From Hemileia vastatrix (lineage: Eukaryota; Basidiomycota; Pucciniomycetes; Pucciniales; Zaghouaniaceae), in NCBI GenBank assembly GCA_030280995.1, contig JASXTE010000011.1, positions 18,618,603 to 18,682,602 of the forward strand: DNA of 64,000 bases. Direction: 5' to 3'. The translations under genes were made by a program, and so were the position numbers. The notes beneath the pieces were generated by a model that had not been told where the DNA came from, made no database searches, and saw only the letters and a list, made by a program, of their open reading frames with translations. Shown here in pieces: positions 46,653 to 56,352 of this stretch (within the stretch, counting starts at the first letter, position 1; each line of letters starts with the position of its first letter).

Positions 46653-47105
46653 ATTTCTCAATCCCCTGAATCATACTTTGACGAATCTCAGTACCTCCTT
46701 GCGGACTCAGCATATGCAAGTGGAAAGTACATTATACCTGCTTTCCGTGGTGCAACTTCAGAAAATGACCCCAAAACTAAATTTAATTATCACCTTGCAC
46801 AATCAAGAGTACAAATTGAACATGCTATAGGTATTTTAAAGGGACGATTTTCTAGTCTTCGGGAGCTCAGAATCCAATTTCAAAAAAAATTGGAGATCAA
46901 AACTGCAAATCATTGGATCTTGACTTGCGTAATACTCCACAATATTCTAGCTGATTTAAAGGATGAGTGGAATGATCTTTATGAAGAAGAGGATCCTGAA
47001 CCACCACTGGCACTCCCCTCCCTTGATTCACAAATCATTCAATCAACCGGCATACGCCCCATTATAATGCCAATTACTCTCCAACATTTCTCTTCACCCT
47101 TTTAA

Positions 47106-47624
47106 TTTTTTATTTTTATGTTTTCATACTTTCCAAATGTCCTCTTTGTGTACTTTAATCACTTGGTTTTGTATTTTGGTTTGTTGCATATTCATTTTTT
47201 TTTTTGAATTTACGGTGAATATCTTTTTTTTGGATGGCTCATTGGTTTTCTTTCACTTCCTCAACATGAAATCGCATATTTTCTTATATCACATATTTTG
47301 TCAGTGAATTTTTTTTCATTCATCACTCATATCCTTTTCATCCTCTCCTCAAACATCCCTCAAATATTTTGGTTGCATTTATTTTCTCAACTCAACTCAC
47401 CAGGTAGGTCATTTTTTTTCTTTTTTCATGGTTTTTTATTTGCTAATCATGATTTTTTTTTGCTTTTTTTTTGCTTTTTTTTTTCTTTTTTTTTGGTTTT
47501 TTTGTTTTTTTTGTAAGTGCTTCTATTATTTTTGTTCTAGGGTAAACTAATTTTTGTTTTGCTTTTTTCTCTTTTTTATCTTTTTATTTTTTTGTTTTTT
47601 TTTCTCTCCTTCACCTCTCTTTAT
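47106..47624. other. T-rich spacer after the transposase
   Basis: Long T runs (up to ten) with scattered C and G. The open frames here encode only Phe/Leu strings. No gene or structure supported. Confidence 0.5.
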
Positions 47625-48410
47625 GATCCTCAAGGCCCCCCTTTTTCCCTCTCTTTACCTGTCTCTGACCCCTTTTTACCACCTTTTTAGCTGCCTCAAA
47701 TCCCCCCTTTCCCCCCTCTTTAGGTCCCTCATCACCCCCTTTCCCCTCTTTTTAGGTGCTTCAATACTCCCCCCTTCCCCTCTCTTTATGTCCCTCAAAC
47801 CCCCCCTTTCCCTCTCTTTAGGCGCCTCAAACAACCCCCCTTCCCCCCCTACCTAATGATTATATCCTCCTCTACCCCCCCCCCCTGTTTATTAACGAAC
47901 GATCGTTACAGATCGTTTGTTAAGTAATCGAATCGCTAACGATTTGTAACCATCGTTCGCTAAGTAATCGAATCGTTAGCGATTCGATTACTTAACGAAC
48001 GATCGTTATAGATCGTTCGTTAACATGGAGGTGGGGGGGGGGTGGGTGTTGGGGAAAGGGTTTGGGAGGGGGTAAGGAGATTGGAAGGGGGGGTTTGAGG
48101 TACCTAAGGAGAGGGGAATGGGGGGGGTTTGAGGTGCCTAAGGAGAGGGGAATGGGGGGGGTTTGAGGCGCCTAAGGAGAGGGAAATGGGGGGGGTTTGA
48201 GGCCCCTAAGGTGAGGGGAATGGGAGGGGTTTGAGGGAGCTAAAGAGGGGGGAATGGGGGGGGTTGAGGCAGCTAATGAGGGGGGAAGGAGGGTGATGAG
48301 GGACCTAAAGAGGGGGGAAAGGGGGTATTTCAGGGGGATTTTGAGGCAGGCAAGGAGAGCATTTGAGGGGGAAAAGGGGACTTTAATGGGAGATAAAGAT
48401 GGGTTACTAA
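47625..48410. repeat. Giant C/G-asymmetric inverted repeat of minisatellite units
   Basis: The left arm (47625-47890) is C-rich on the plus strand, built from diverged units of about 38-45 bp of the type CTCTTTAGGCGCCTCAAACC. The right arm (48024-48410) is the inverse, G-rich, with units such as GGTTTGAGGCGCCTAAGGAG followed by GGGG runs. The arms meet in a palindromic core at 47892-48023. Single strands could form a long hairpin, and the G-rich arm could form G-quadruplexes. Confidence 0.75.
47892..48023. repeat. 132-bp palindromic core with nested AACGATCGTT palindromes
   Basis: The left half starts TTAACGAACGATCGTTACAG and the right half is nearly its exact reverse complement, with a small asymmetric centre near 47947-47965. 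The motifs GTTAAGTAATCGAATCGC and CGAATCGTTAGCGATTCG occur in inverted order. Composition (CGAT, TTAA) is unlike the G/C arms on either side. Confidence 0.8.
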
Positions 48411-48985
48411 CTTTCAAATAAAGATACTAACAAATTTTTGTTTGTAATTTTGATTATTTTTTTATTTTTTTTGCAGTAATATAGAAAAAAAAAAATTCTT
48501 GCTGATAAGGACTGTCCCTCTTATTTACAAAACAAAAAAGGTTTATAATTTTATTTTTATTTTTTCTATAATTAATTTTTGTGATTTTGATTTTAATTAA
48601 ATAATTTTTTTTATTTTTTATTTTGATTTTACTGATTTTTTTTTTTCATGATCTTGTGAGAAGGTTTTTAATAACCAATCTTCAGGTTCACTTTTAATTT
48701 TTTTTTTTTTTTTGTGTTTTAATTCTTACTGAAATTTTCTTTTTTGAATGAATTTAATTATTAATTTTTTTTAATAGGATTTTGCTTCGATTGTGTTTTT
48801 TAAAATTAAACCACAGGTTTTTTTTTTATAATTTTTTTTTTTGGAAAATTTTTTACTGATTTTTTGGTTTTTTTTCAATTTTATTTTTAAAATAAAACTT
48901 TTTTTATTATTAGGTAGGAATTTTTTTAAAAAAAAATTTGAGTTAAAATTTTATTGACAATTAATTTTTTTTTCAGATCAAAAAA
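48411..48985. other. T-rich DNA upstream of the dioxygenase gene
   Basis: No ORF. Several TTTTTTTCAG-like acceptors occur (for example just before 48977), so it may be 5' untranslated or intronic sequence of the downstream gene. Confidence 0.4.
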
Positions 48986-50192
48986 ATGTCTTCTTCTTCT
49001 GATTCACCCCTGACTTCTCTCTTATCTTCATCTTTATCTTCTTTATCATCTTCATCTTTATCATCTCTATCATCTTCTTTGAAATCAACTCTATCATCTT
49101 CTTTGAAATCAACTTCCATACAATCATCTTCTAAATCATCAAAAAAAAATTAAAGATAATCAGTCTCATCAGAAGAAAAGATATTTAAAAAAAAAGTCTC
49201 TCTGCGAAAGTTATTTTCGTCATATCCCAAACATTTTTTTTATAAAACTAAAGTAGATAAAAAAAATCAATTTCCGAAAAAATTACCAGAAGATATCAAA
49301 TATCTAACAGAATTTGGAGATGATCGAGTTGTTGCAGTTATCAGCAATGCTTTAAGCCTCAATTCATTTTGGAAATTCATTCATTCAATGGTGTAAAAGA
49401 TGAAGCTTTTAATCAACTATCCGATCTTATCTTAACTCTTTATCAAATGGCTTTGGTTCGATTACCTATAAGGAATAAGAATTTTTTGGGTGGTATCATG
49501 ATTGGTTTTGGTTGGAGACCTGGTTTTGTCAAAGGATATTCTCTTGGTATGTCTAATAATTTTTGTTCCATTCTTAATATCATTTCACTTATTTCAATTA
49601 TATAGGTATATATTCATTGCTCAATAATATCACTAAAGCACAAAAAGATAAAGATTTTTGCTTATGGGACACTCTACCCTACTTTAATTCTTTTCTTGCT
49701 CTTCGACTCAAAAAGCTCTGTAATAAGGCATTTGAAAAAAATCATGAACTTGCAACCAAAGTTGGAATACCGAATTGGTGTGACTCTGAATGGGAAGATA
49801 TCAGCCACGAATATCTTTTATTTTCTAATCTTATTATCACTCATTCTGGATTCCACAATAGGATTCATATCGATAGGAATGATGCCAATTTTCTTACTTT
49901 TGGAATATTCTCATATATCAATCCGATAACTGGCCACCCAATACCACCTCCAGCTAAAATCAAAGGACATGGTTTATATTTTCCAGACCACCGGTGCATC
50001 ATTGATTTTGGTTTGGGAAATGGTATCATTGAAACTATTTGGAATTCTTCTAAGGATAATCATCAAACGACCAAAGCTCCTCCTGGTTTGGAATCCTGTC
50101 AAGATTTCACTCATTTCAGTTGCTCATTTCAAATCAGTAATAAGTTGATACAAAGAATCAATAAGGTAAAGAAAGAAGGTAAAGTTATTTGA
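48986..50192 (+). pseudogene. Tet/JBP-like 2OG-Fe(II) dioxygenase gene (probably decayed)
   Basis: ATG at 48986 opens a Ser-rich N terminus (MSSSSDSPLTSLLSSS) with three imprecise SSSLKST units. A nine-A tract at 49141 puts the frame out; one base fewer would continue it into KKRYLKKKVSLRKLFSSYPK and on to SFWKFIHSM. A second offset lies near 49390. From there DEAFNQLSDLI, GGIMIGFGWRPGFVKGYSLG leads to a 59-nt intron (49547-49605, gtatgt...tatag). The catalytic domain is then intact: HNRIHIDRND holds the HxD iron ligands, YFPDHRCIIDFGLGNGIIE follows, and SSKDNHQTT supplies the distal His. This matches fungal Tet-like 2OG-Fe(II) oxygenases, relatives of TET/JBP that oxidise methylated bases. 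Activity on DNA is inferred. It lies between the inverted repeat and the tandem array inside the Harbinger element. The two offsets may be mutations or unrecognised introns. Confidence 0.7.
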
Positions 50193-50529
50193 TTTAAAAA
50201 AACTTTATCTAGATCCAAAAAGTATGGGGATTAGAGTTGTCATCGAAAATTTTATATTTTTTCATAAATTTTTAATAAATATTTTTTATATATCAATTTT
50301 CTCAAATAATGTGATGAGCCATTGACCTTGTGTTGTATAACAGGTAATCATGATAACATTTATTTTTTTCATGGGGTTCCTCTTTCCTATACCTGTAGAA
50401 AGTCCCAAACTTATGTTTCTCGACTTGGTCTGCATTTTGGCTTGAGGGATTGTCATTACTTTAAACTAGGGAAATTGATATATATTAGATATTTATTTAA
50501 TAATTTATGTAATTATATTAAATTTAGAT
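50193..50529. other. Non-coding DNA downstream of the dioxygenase gene
   Basis: AT-rich. A 69-codon frame at 50322-50531 has no recognisable features. Confidence 0.4.
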
Positions 50530-50945
50530 GACTTCCACCCCTTACTTCAATAAAATGCAGGGGGGGGTATTGCCAAATTTTCAAATCTGACATGTGAAAT
50601 TGATGACTTAGAAAAATTTTGGTGATACCCACCCCTTGCTTCAATAAAATGCAGGGGAGAGTATTGCCAATTTTTTTAAACAGATATAGAATTTTTTTGA
50701 CTTGTAAATATTTTTGTGATACCCGTCCCTTACTTCAATAAAATCCATGGGGGGTTGTGCCAAAATTTTTTATAAGACTTGTGAAATTATTGATATGTAA
50801 GAATTTTTAGGATACCGGTAAAATGCAGGGGGTAGTAAAGCCAAATTTTCATATAAAACTTTCAAGATTCATGACATGAAAGAATTTTTGTGATACCCAC
50901 CCCTTACTTCAAAAAAATCCAGGGGTGGGGGATTGTCAAATTTTC
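50530..50945 (+). repeat. Tandem repeat array, about 4.6 units of 80-100 bp
   Basis: Units begin near 50532, 50627, 50726, 50815 and 50897. Consensus elements are GATACCCACCCCTTACTTC, AATAAAATGCAGGGG and TTGCCAAATTTTC, then an AT-rich tail ending GAATTTTTGTGATAC. CACCCCT and AGGGGTG face each other in each unit, giving a small stem. Confidence 0.75.
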
Positions 50946-51082
50946 AAAGGAGACTTGAAAATTTTATTTAAAAAAAGAATATTTATCATTAAAATACGAT
51001 ATTTCAAGAAATACAGAAAATAATTGTAAAATTTATGTACAAATAAATATGAACACATGAAGTGTGAAAGAAATAAAAGAAA
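50946..51082. other. Short AT-rich spacer
   Basis: Separates the repeat array from the stop codon of the Myb-like gene. Confidence 0.4.
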
Positions 51083-52480
51083 CTAGTCAACAAAAAATTT
51101 CATTAAACGTTCTATTTCTTCAACAGATTTGTTTGCTTTAATGCATTCGATCAAGAAATCTTTCTTTTTAGAACTTTCTTGGAGATCATGCTTATACTTC
51201 ATCTGTTCCATTAAGTTTTGATGCTCGAGTGTTTTTTCCTTATTTTTGGATTTTTCAATACTAAGAGTTAACTCAAACTTCTTCTCCTCCAAATCTTGGG
51301 CCCTACCATCCTTCTGTAAAGAGAGCTCAAACTTCTTCTCCTCCAAATCTTGGATCCGATCATCCTTCCTTAAGGAGAGCTCATACTTCCTCTCTTCCAA
51401 ATCTTGTACTCTGTCATCCCTCCTTAAAGAGAGCTCGTATTTCTTCTTTTCAAAGCTCAGTGTCTCTTTAGCAATTTCCACTTGTTCTAGAGTGAGAATA
51501 AAAATTAACATAAAGTAGAAGAAAAGCAGAGTAAAGTAATAAGAGGTATGATATCACTTACCAGCATCACGTTTCTCTAAAAACTGTTCCATTGAAGAAA
51601 AAGGTGTTTGTGATGAAGTATCACTTTTTCGTCTTCTTTGGGAGAGGAAATTTAGACTAGTTGAAGCCCTTCTATTTTTGTTCAACGTAGCATTTTCCTC
51701 CTCATCATTGTCACTAGCTTCAGACTCAGTTGATTGAGGATCCTGGGTTTGTTCATCAGCCTTTTAAGAAATAAGAAAAATATAAGTAAATAAAAAAATA
51801 GAATTGATAAGATAAAAGAAACAGACCTGAGTTAGATTGGGTTGGGTTAAATCGCCAATAGGATCAATAGCAAAGCTATCTAGATTCGTAGAATTTAGAA
51901 GAGGGGAGGCTTGAGTGGAGGAAGAGGATGTGAAAAGATTTGCTTCGACATCATGTTCGGAGATAGGATCTTCTCCATCCAACATGTTTACAGGATTAAC
52001 ATTGGCTTGCTCTCCAAAAATTGCATCCATCTCTTTAAAGTAAGGACATAAAGAATCAAGTTTATTGTCTATGGATTTTATACCCTTAGTTATATCAATG
52101 TCAGTAACCCCAAAACCAGTGGAAGATGAAAGAGCCTTTGCCTTCTTGTATTTTGCTCGATAATGCTTGAAGCGTTCAGACATCTGTTTAGGCAAAAGAT
52201 CAATCCTTCCCTTGGTCTTATTGCATAATTCATTTGCCATTAGAAGATAGCCATTAAATTTTGATGTGGGGGGCTTTCCTACTTTAGTGGCATACTCAGT
52301 ACCAAAACAAGAATCATAGTTAGATTTGGTTTTCAGCCAGTTGATAAGAATGAGATGATCATCTTTTTTTAATTGAACAGTCTTTGATTTCTTGGCTGAG
52401 CGGAGGAAAGAGGAAGTAGTGGGAATTGAAGAACAACTGGGTGATGGCTGCCTTTGAGAAGATCTAGGATGACGAGGCAT
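51083..52480 (-). CDS. Myb/SANT-like DNA-binding protein of the Harbinger element, three exons
   Basis: Start ATG at 52480 (MPRHPRSSQRQPSPSC). Exon 1 is 52480-51827. Intron 1 is 66 nt (51826-51761, CAG|gtctgt ... aaaag|GCT). Exon 2 is 51760-51562. Intron 2 is 75 nt (51561-51487, gtaagtg...ctctag). Exon 3 runs from 51486 to the TAG at 51083. The coding length is 1257 nt (418 aa), in frame throughout, which supports the model. Residues about 38-130 have the conserved Trp/aromatic pattern of Myb/SANT-like domains (DHLILINWLKTKSNYDSCFG, ERFKHYRAKYKKAKAL). The C terminus is a charged coiled coil made of 18-residue repeats of the type RKYELSLRKDDRIQDLEE. Such proteins are the usual ORF1 partner that brings Harbinger transposase to the element ends. 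Apparently intact. Confidence 0.75.
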
Positions 52481-52799
52481 GTTATTATAAATGAAGATGA
52501 AAAGGAGCAGAAACAAGCAGATGAGATAGCGAGATGAAAAGGAGAAGAATCAAATAGATGAAATGGGGAGAAATTCTGAGCGGATAGAATGAACAGGATG
52601 GGATGAGAATGGAAGTGAGCAGCAAGGTAGAAGGCTGGGATATCCAGAAAGTTGTTCAAGATGTGGTTATGAAAAATTGAGTAAAAAAATGTCGGATAAG
52701 AGGTGAACATTGACACGTAAAGTGTCTAATAACCCAATTATTAGCAAAAATAATTGCGGAAGATAATCGGGGTATGCAGATTATTTTCCGCAATTAATT
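52481..52799. other. Right subterminal region of the Harbinger element
   Basis: Likely promoter and leader of the Myb-like gene. Near the end TAATTGCGGAAGATAATC repeats the left subterminal ATTGCGGAAGATTCTTATCC in the same direction. No further ORF supported. Confidence 0.5.
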
Positions 52800-52831
52800 T
52801 AATTGCGGATCGGTCAACATTGATACCCCCT
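52800..52831 (-). repeat. Right terminal inverted repeat of the Harbinger element
   Basis: Ends AACATTGATACCCCCT, the reverse complement of the left end, and is followed by AAT (52832-52834). Confidence 0.85.
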
Positions 52832-52834
52832 AAT

Positions 52835-53728
52835 ATATGAGAGTATAGTTTGAAATGAGAAAAATTATATATTTATGTGATACTCATAGAATAGGCTAAT
52901 ATTAGAATAATTTAATTTTTATTAATTAAAATTTAAGAAAATATTCTAAATATAAGCATGAAATATTTCAATTTTATCTTTTTGTCCTTTAAATTGAGTA
53001 TAGCAGTGCAGAAATACCTTCTTTTTTTCAAGAACAAGAGTATTGACCATCTTAATTTACAATACAAAATGCAAACATTATAGTCAAGTGAAAAAATACA
53101 GATTAATAATTTATTGATGCTTTGTTAGTAATATGATTTTAACAGCAATATTCAAAAAAAAAGAAAAATATGTTCTTTATTAGAAAATATAAAAAATTAA
53201 AAATAATTTGAGATTTTATTGAACAGTAAAAATTCATGCATCTTCTAAGTTGTCTTCCTTATTAAGAATATATACTTAAATAAATTTATTATTATAAAAA
53301 TGAATTTTAATGGAATAGGTTTTGAAATTTTAATTTAATTTCAAAAGAACAATTTAAGGCTGTAATTTGAAATCATCTTCAAGTTCAAATTGATGAAAAA
53401 TACTTTTTTCACATTTTTAAACTATCTGAATTCATAACTTGAGGTTTTCTATAAAATTTGAAGTAAAAATCTAATAAAAAGATTTTGATAATCAAAAGGA
53501 GCTAAATAATGTTTAATAAATACAAAAAAATATTGCTCAAATTTAGTTTAAATAAAAAGAAAAAGTTCTATCTTTTCATGTGCATTGAATATAAAAACAA
53601 TAAAATTTAGAAGCTTTTTTAATCTATCATATGAGTAAATTCACATCATAATAATTAAGATTAAACTTAAAGATTTTATTATTAAAAGAAAAATCAGAAT
53701 AATTCAAATTTTTATTTATGTTCAGAGT
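52835..53728. other. AT-rich non-coding DNA
   Basis: Continuation of 35461-36616 across the Harbinger insertion. Nothing recognised. Confidence 0.5.
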
Positions 53729-54829
53729 TGTGGTCTTCCAACATTGGCGGAGCCCTTTGTTGGTCTGTTTGGCATTGTTTTGATATGTACCAAATGGCAT
53801 TTTTTAATAATGGGGTGTTTTTCTGGAATTATTCGACAAATATTGAGACTTTGGGGATGTGGGTATTACCATTGGATAGCCCTGGTTTTTCTCTATATTT
53901 TATGTCTTGATGACATTTTTCATATTCTAAGTATTTGGGGGATTATTTCTCATTTTTTATTTCAAAAGATAGCTGTTTAATTTTGTTTTTTGCCTTTTAC
54001 GGGCTAATCTTAAGTCTTAGGGTTAAGTGCTTAGTACCATTAGAATGGGCTAATTTTTCTCTACGTTTCATGTCCCAATGTTGTTGTAGGTAAATTATGT
54101 GTTTTAAAGGTTTTAGTAGTCGTAGTTTATTTTTCTAAGTAGTTTGGGTGTTTTTAAAGGTTTTTGGTGGTTTTCTGGCTTCAGGGAGGTCCTGCCCCCT
54201 CATGCCGGCCTCCCAACGTCAGGCGGACCGCATGCCTTTGTGCTAGAAGGCTGGGAAGCATTTCTAGAGGGGTTTTATGCAATTTGGCGCTCAGAAACAC
54301 CAGATTCATGGGTGTGCATGGGCTCTTAGATAGTGGTCTGTGTGTATATAGTGAATAAGACAGTTTGGGGCAACCTTAATTATCATACAACCATCCGTAG
54401 GTGATATCCTTGTTCCTCACCCATTTTTCACTGTTTTCTGGCCACAATTGGCTGTGTTTGTTGCAAGGTTAGTTCTTCATTCAAATCAATTTTGGCAACT
54501 GTTTTCTCTGGTGTAGTCTTGCAAACTATATCAAGTATTATTGCTGTCTCTGGTGTGGATTTTCAACCTACATCAAATATCATTGCTTTATCTGGTGTGG
54601 ACATTGGTCTACATTTCATTTCTTTGGTTTGGTAGTCTGTCTGGAGACTACTTTCTTGGCTTATTAGGAAGTCAAGTGTATTGGAAAAGGGCTTTAAACA
54701 ACAGGAACCAATTTGCTGTAGCAGGTAAATCTTGCTTATATTTTTCTAAAGGGACAGGGGATTTTCTCTCTGGTTTTTCTCCAACTCCCTTGGTAAAGGC
54801 CTATAGCTAGTACTATAGGATTGTCTACA
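53729..54829 (+). repeat. 5' LTR of Ty3-alpha copy 6
   Basis: 1101 bp, TGTGGTCTTCCAACATTGGC to ATAGGATTGTCTACA. Length and ends match the other Ty3-alpha LTRs. Internal repeats of 'tctggtgtgga...tacatca' lie near 54510-54610. Small ORFs inside are chance frames. Confidence 0.75.
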
Positions 54830-54849
54830 TTTCTGCCGCCCAACGTGGC
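54830..54849 (+). promoter_or_regulatory. Primer binding site of Ty3-alpha copy 6
   Basis: TTTCTGCCGCCCAACGTGGC directly after the LTR, the counterpart of the site at 29117-29137. A tRNA 3' end is expected to pair with the TGGCGCCCAACGT-like core. Confidence 0.6.
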
Positions 54850-54921
54850 ATAGGACCTGCTAGTATCTTGGAATCTCTGTTGTCTTTGGTTGGTCTTTTC
54901 TGGTGATTTTGTTCTTGAAGA

Positions 54922-56352
54922 ATGGCTTCTGGTTCATATATTCCTGTGGTGACTGTCAGTGGGGGGGAAGGTCCTCCTGCTGTGATGGTTAGGGAATGTG
55001 TGCAGATTAAAACTTGGGATGGTACCAAGTTTAATGGGGAGGATGTCAAGTGGTTTCTAGAGAAGTATGAAACTTCTGCTGGTGTGGATGGTGCTTCTTA
55101 CCTGGACATGGTGAAGCAGATCATTTTCTTCATTGGTGATAGGTCAGTGGAGAAGGAGATTGTGGCCATGTCTGGCTACAAGAAGAGGGATTGGAAGCTG
55201 TTGTGCAGGGAGATGTTGGATAGATGGGGTGTCAGGTTAACTATGGTGGATCTGAACAAGGTTTTCAGTGAATGGCAGTCTTATGGTGGTTTTGGTAACT
55301 TACTCAGTTAAAGGAAGTTTTTACTACAGTTTGATCCTGTGGTAGAATATTTGGTGGAAGTAGAGGAGCTGGCACATGAAAATGCTGCCAAAGATGTTTT
55401 TTGGTCTGCCCTGGCTAGAGATTTCAGGATGGATGTGTTGAAGGAGTTGTCAAGGAAAAAATTGATGAAGACTCTTTCTAATGGGGACCAGAAGTTGCCT
55501 GCCCTGGACAAGGTGAAGGAGGCTGTGGAGGCCCATATGAAGTTGTTGGCTGTGGACACCTATCAAAAGGGGTGTGCCAAGTATGTCAGCAAAGTCAGTG
55601 AGGCTTTGGCTGAAGAGGAGAGTAGGGTAAAAAAGGAAGAGAAGAATATGGTGGAGTTTCCCAAGCAGAAGAAGGACCCAGTGGTGGAGCAGTTGGCTGA
55701 TCTGAAAAAACAGCTACATATCTTTGTGCAGGAGGCTAAGAAGGTAAATAGGGCTCCTTCTCAGACTAGAGATTTTGACAGGAGGGCTGGTAGGAGTGAC
55801 CCTTGGGTCTGCTATTATTGCAGTAGGAGGGGGCACAAGTCCATTGATTGTTGGGCACTGAACAGAGATGTGTCAGAGGGAAAGGTGGAGTTTGATGGCA
55901 GGGTGTTCAAGTTCCCTGATGGTTCATTTGTGAAGCCCAGTGAGGGGAAGGCACCTGTTGATTTGGTCAGGAGAAGGAGTGGTCTCAATCAGAGGAGGTC
56001 AAGGTTTGAGGTGATTCCTGATCAGGGGAAGTCTTCTGGTAAGGAAGATGAAGAAGTCAAGGGAAAAGGGAAGGAGTTTAATAAGGTCTATTTTTCTACT
56101 TCCTTTGGTGGATTGGAATTGTATTCTTGTGGTGGACAGTCAAGTGGTGAATGCTTGGCTAGTGTTTATGATGTAGAAGCAGGAAAGGTGGGAAGGCCTA
56201 AGAGCAGTTCTCAGGCCCAACCAAAGCCTAAGGCTTCAAAGGTGGATCCTAAGCTGAGTGCATCTAGGAAGAAAGACAGCAAAGAGGAGCTTCACAAGAT
56301 GCAGAAGGGGATTGCTTATATGGCCCCCCTAGTTTTGGAACATTGGACATAA
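54922..56352 (+). pseudogene. Gag of Ty3-alpha copy 6
   Basis: ATG at 54922 (MASGSYIPVVTVSGGEGPP). The gag core KTWDGTKFNGEDVKWFLEKY, then DGASYLDMVKQIIFFIGD and MSGYKKRDW lie in the first 130 residues. A single TAA at 55309 interrupts the frame, which then goes on to 56352. A canonical CCHC knuckle CYYCSRRGHKSIDC lies at about 55808-55850, followed by a Lys/Glu-rich region and YFSTSFGGLELYSC. Apart from the stop it is a full gag of about 476 residues. It forms the particle that packages element RNA. Confidence 0.8.

Larger units (their letters stand above)
36997..47105 (+). pseudogene. PIF/Harbinger transposase (HARBI1-like), split by Chromovirus-2
   Basis: ATG at 36997; upstream frame is open but has no ATG. 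Exon 1 is 36997-37631, a 63-nt intron follows (37632-37694, gtttct...ctag), then exon 2 from 37695. A retrotransposon enters at 37809 with ATTTC duplicated, and coding resumes in phase at 46658 to the stop at 47103. Without the insertion the coding length is 1197 nt (398 aa), all in frame. N-terminal part has SFFNLYQLISDHPIF and RNPAIQLAVALCRFG. Catalytic residues: FVDGTTIPL (first Asp), GCPGSCHDSSVF (second), LLADSAYASGKY and RVQIEHAIGILKGRF in the DDE_Tnp_4 C terminus. It would cut and reinsert the element in the nucleus; the insertion makes this copy defective, but recently so. Confidence 0.85.
36617..52831. mobile_element. PIF/Harbinger-type DNA transposon carrying a Tet-like dioxygenase
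   Basis: 16.2 kb including an 8.8-kb retrotransposon. Terminal inverted repeats are AGGGGGTATCAATGTT at the left and its reverse complement at the right, followed after four mismatches by GATCCGCAATTA in both. AAT flanks both sides (36614-36616, 52832-52834); counting only the G run, TA would fit too. It contains a Harbinger-family transposase (plus), a long inverted repeat, a Tet/JBP-like dioxygenase (plus), a short tandem repeat array and a Myb/SANT-like gene (minus). A transposase plus Myb-like protein is the standard two-gene set of PIF/Harbinger elements; the dioxygenase is an extra. Confidence 0.8.

Noticed and set aside
47298..47856. Phe/Leu-rich ORFs after the transposase
   Set aside because: Translations of poly-T and C-rich repeats.
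48172..48417. 81-codon ORF in the G-rich repeat arm
   Set aside because: Pro/Ser-rich translation of a minisatellite; no independent evidence of coding.
50530..50945. CRISPR-like array
   Set aside because: Spacing and unit length do not fit, units are diverged along their whole length, and the context is a eukaryotic transposon.
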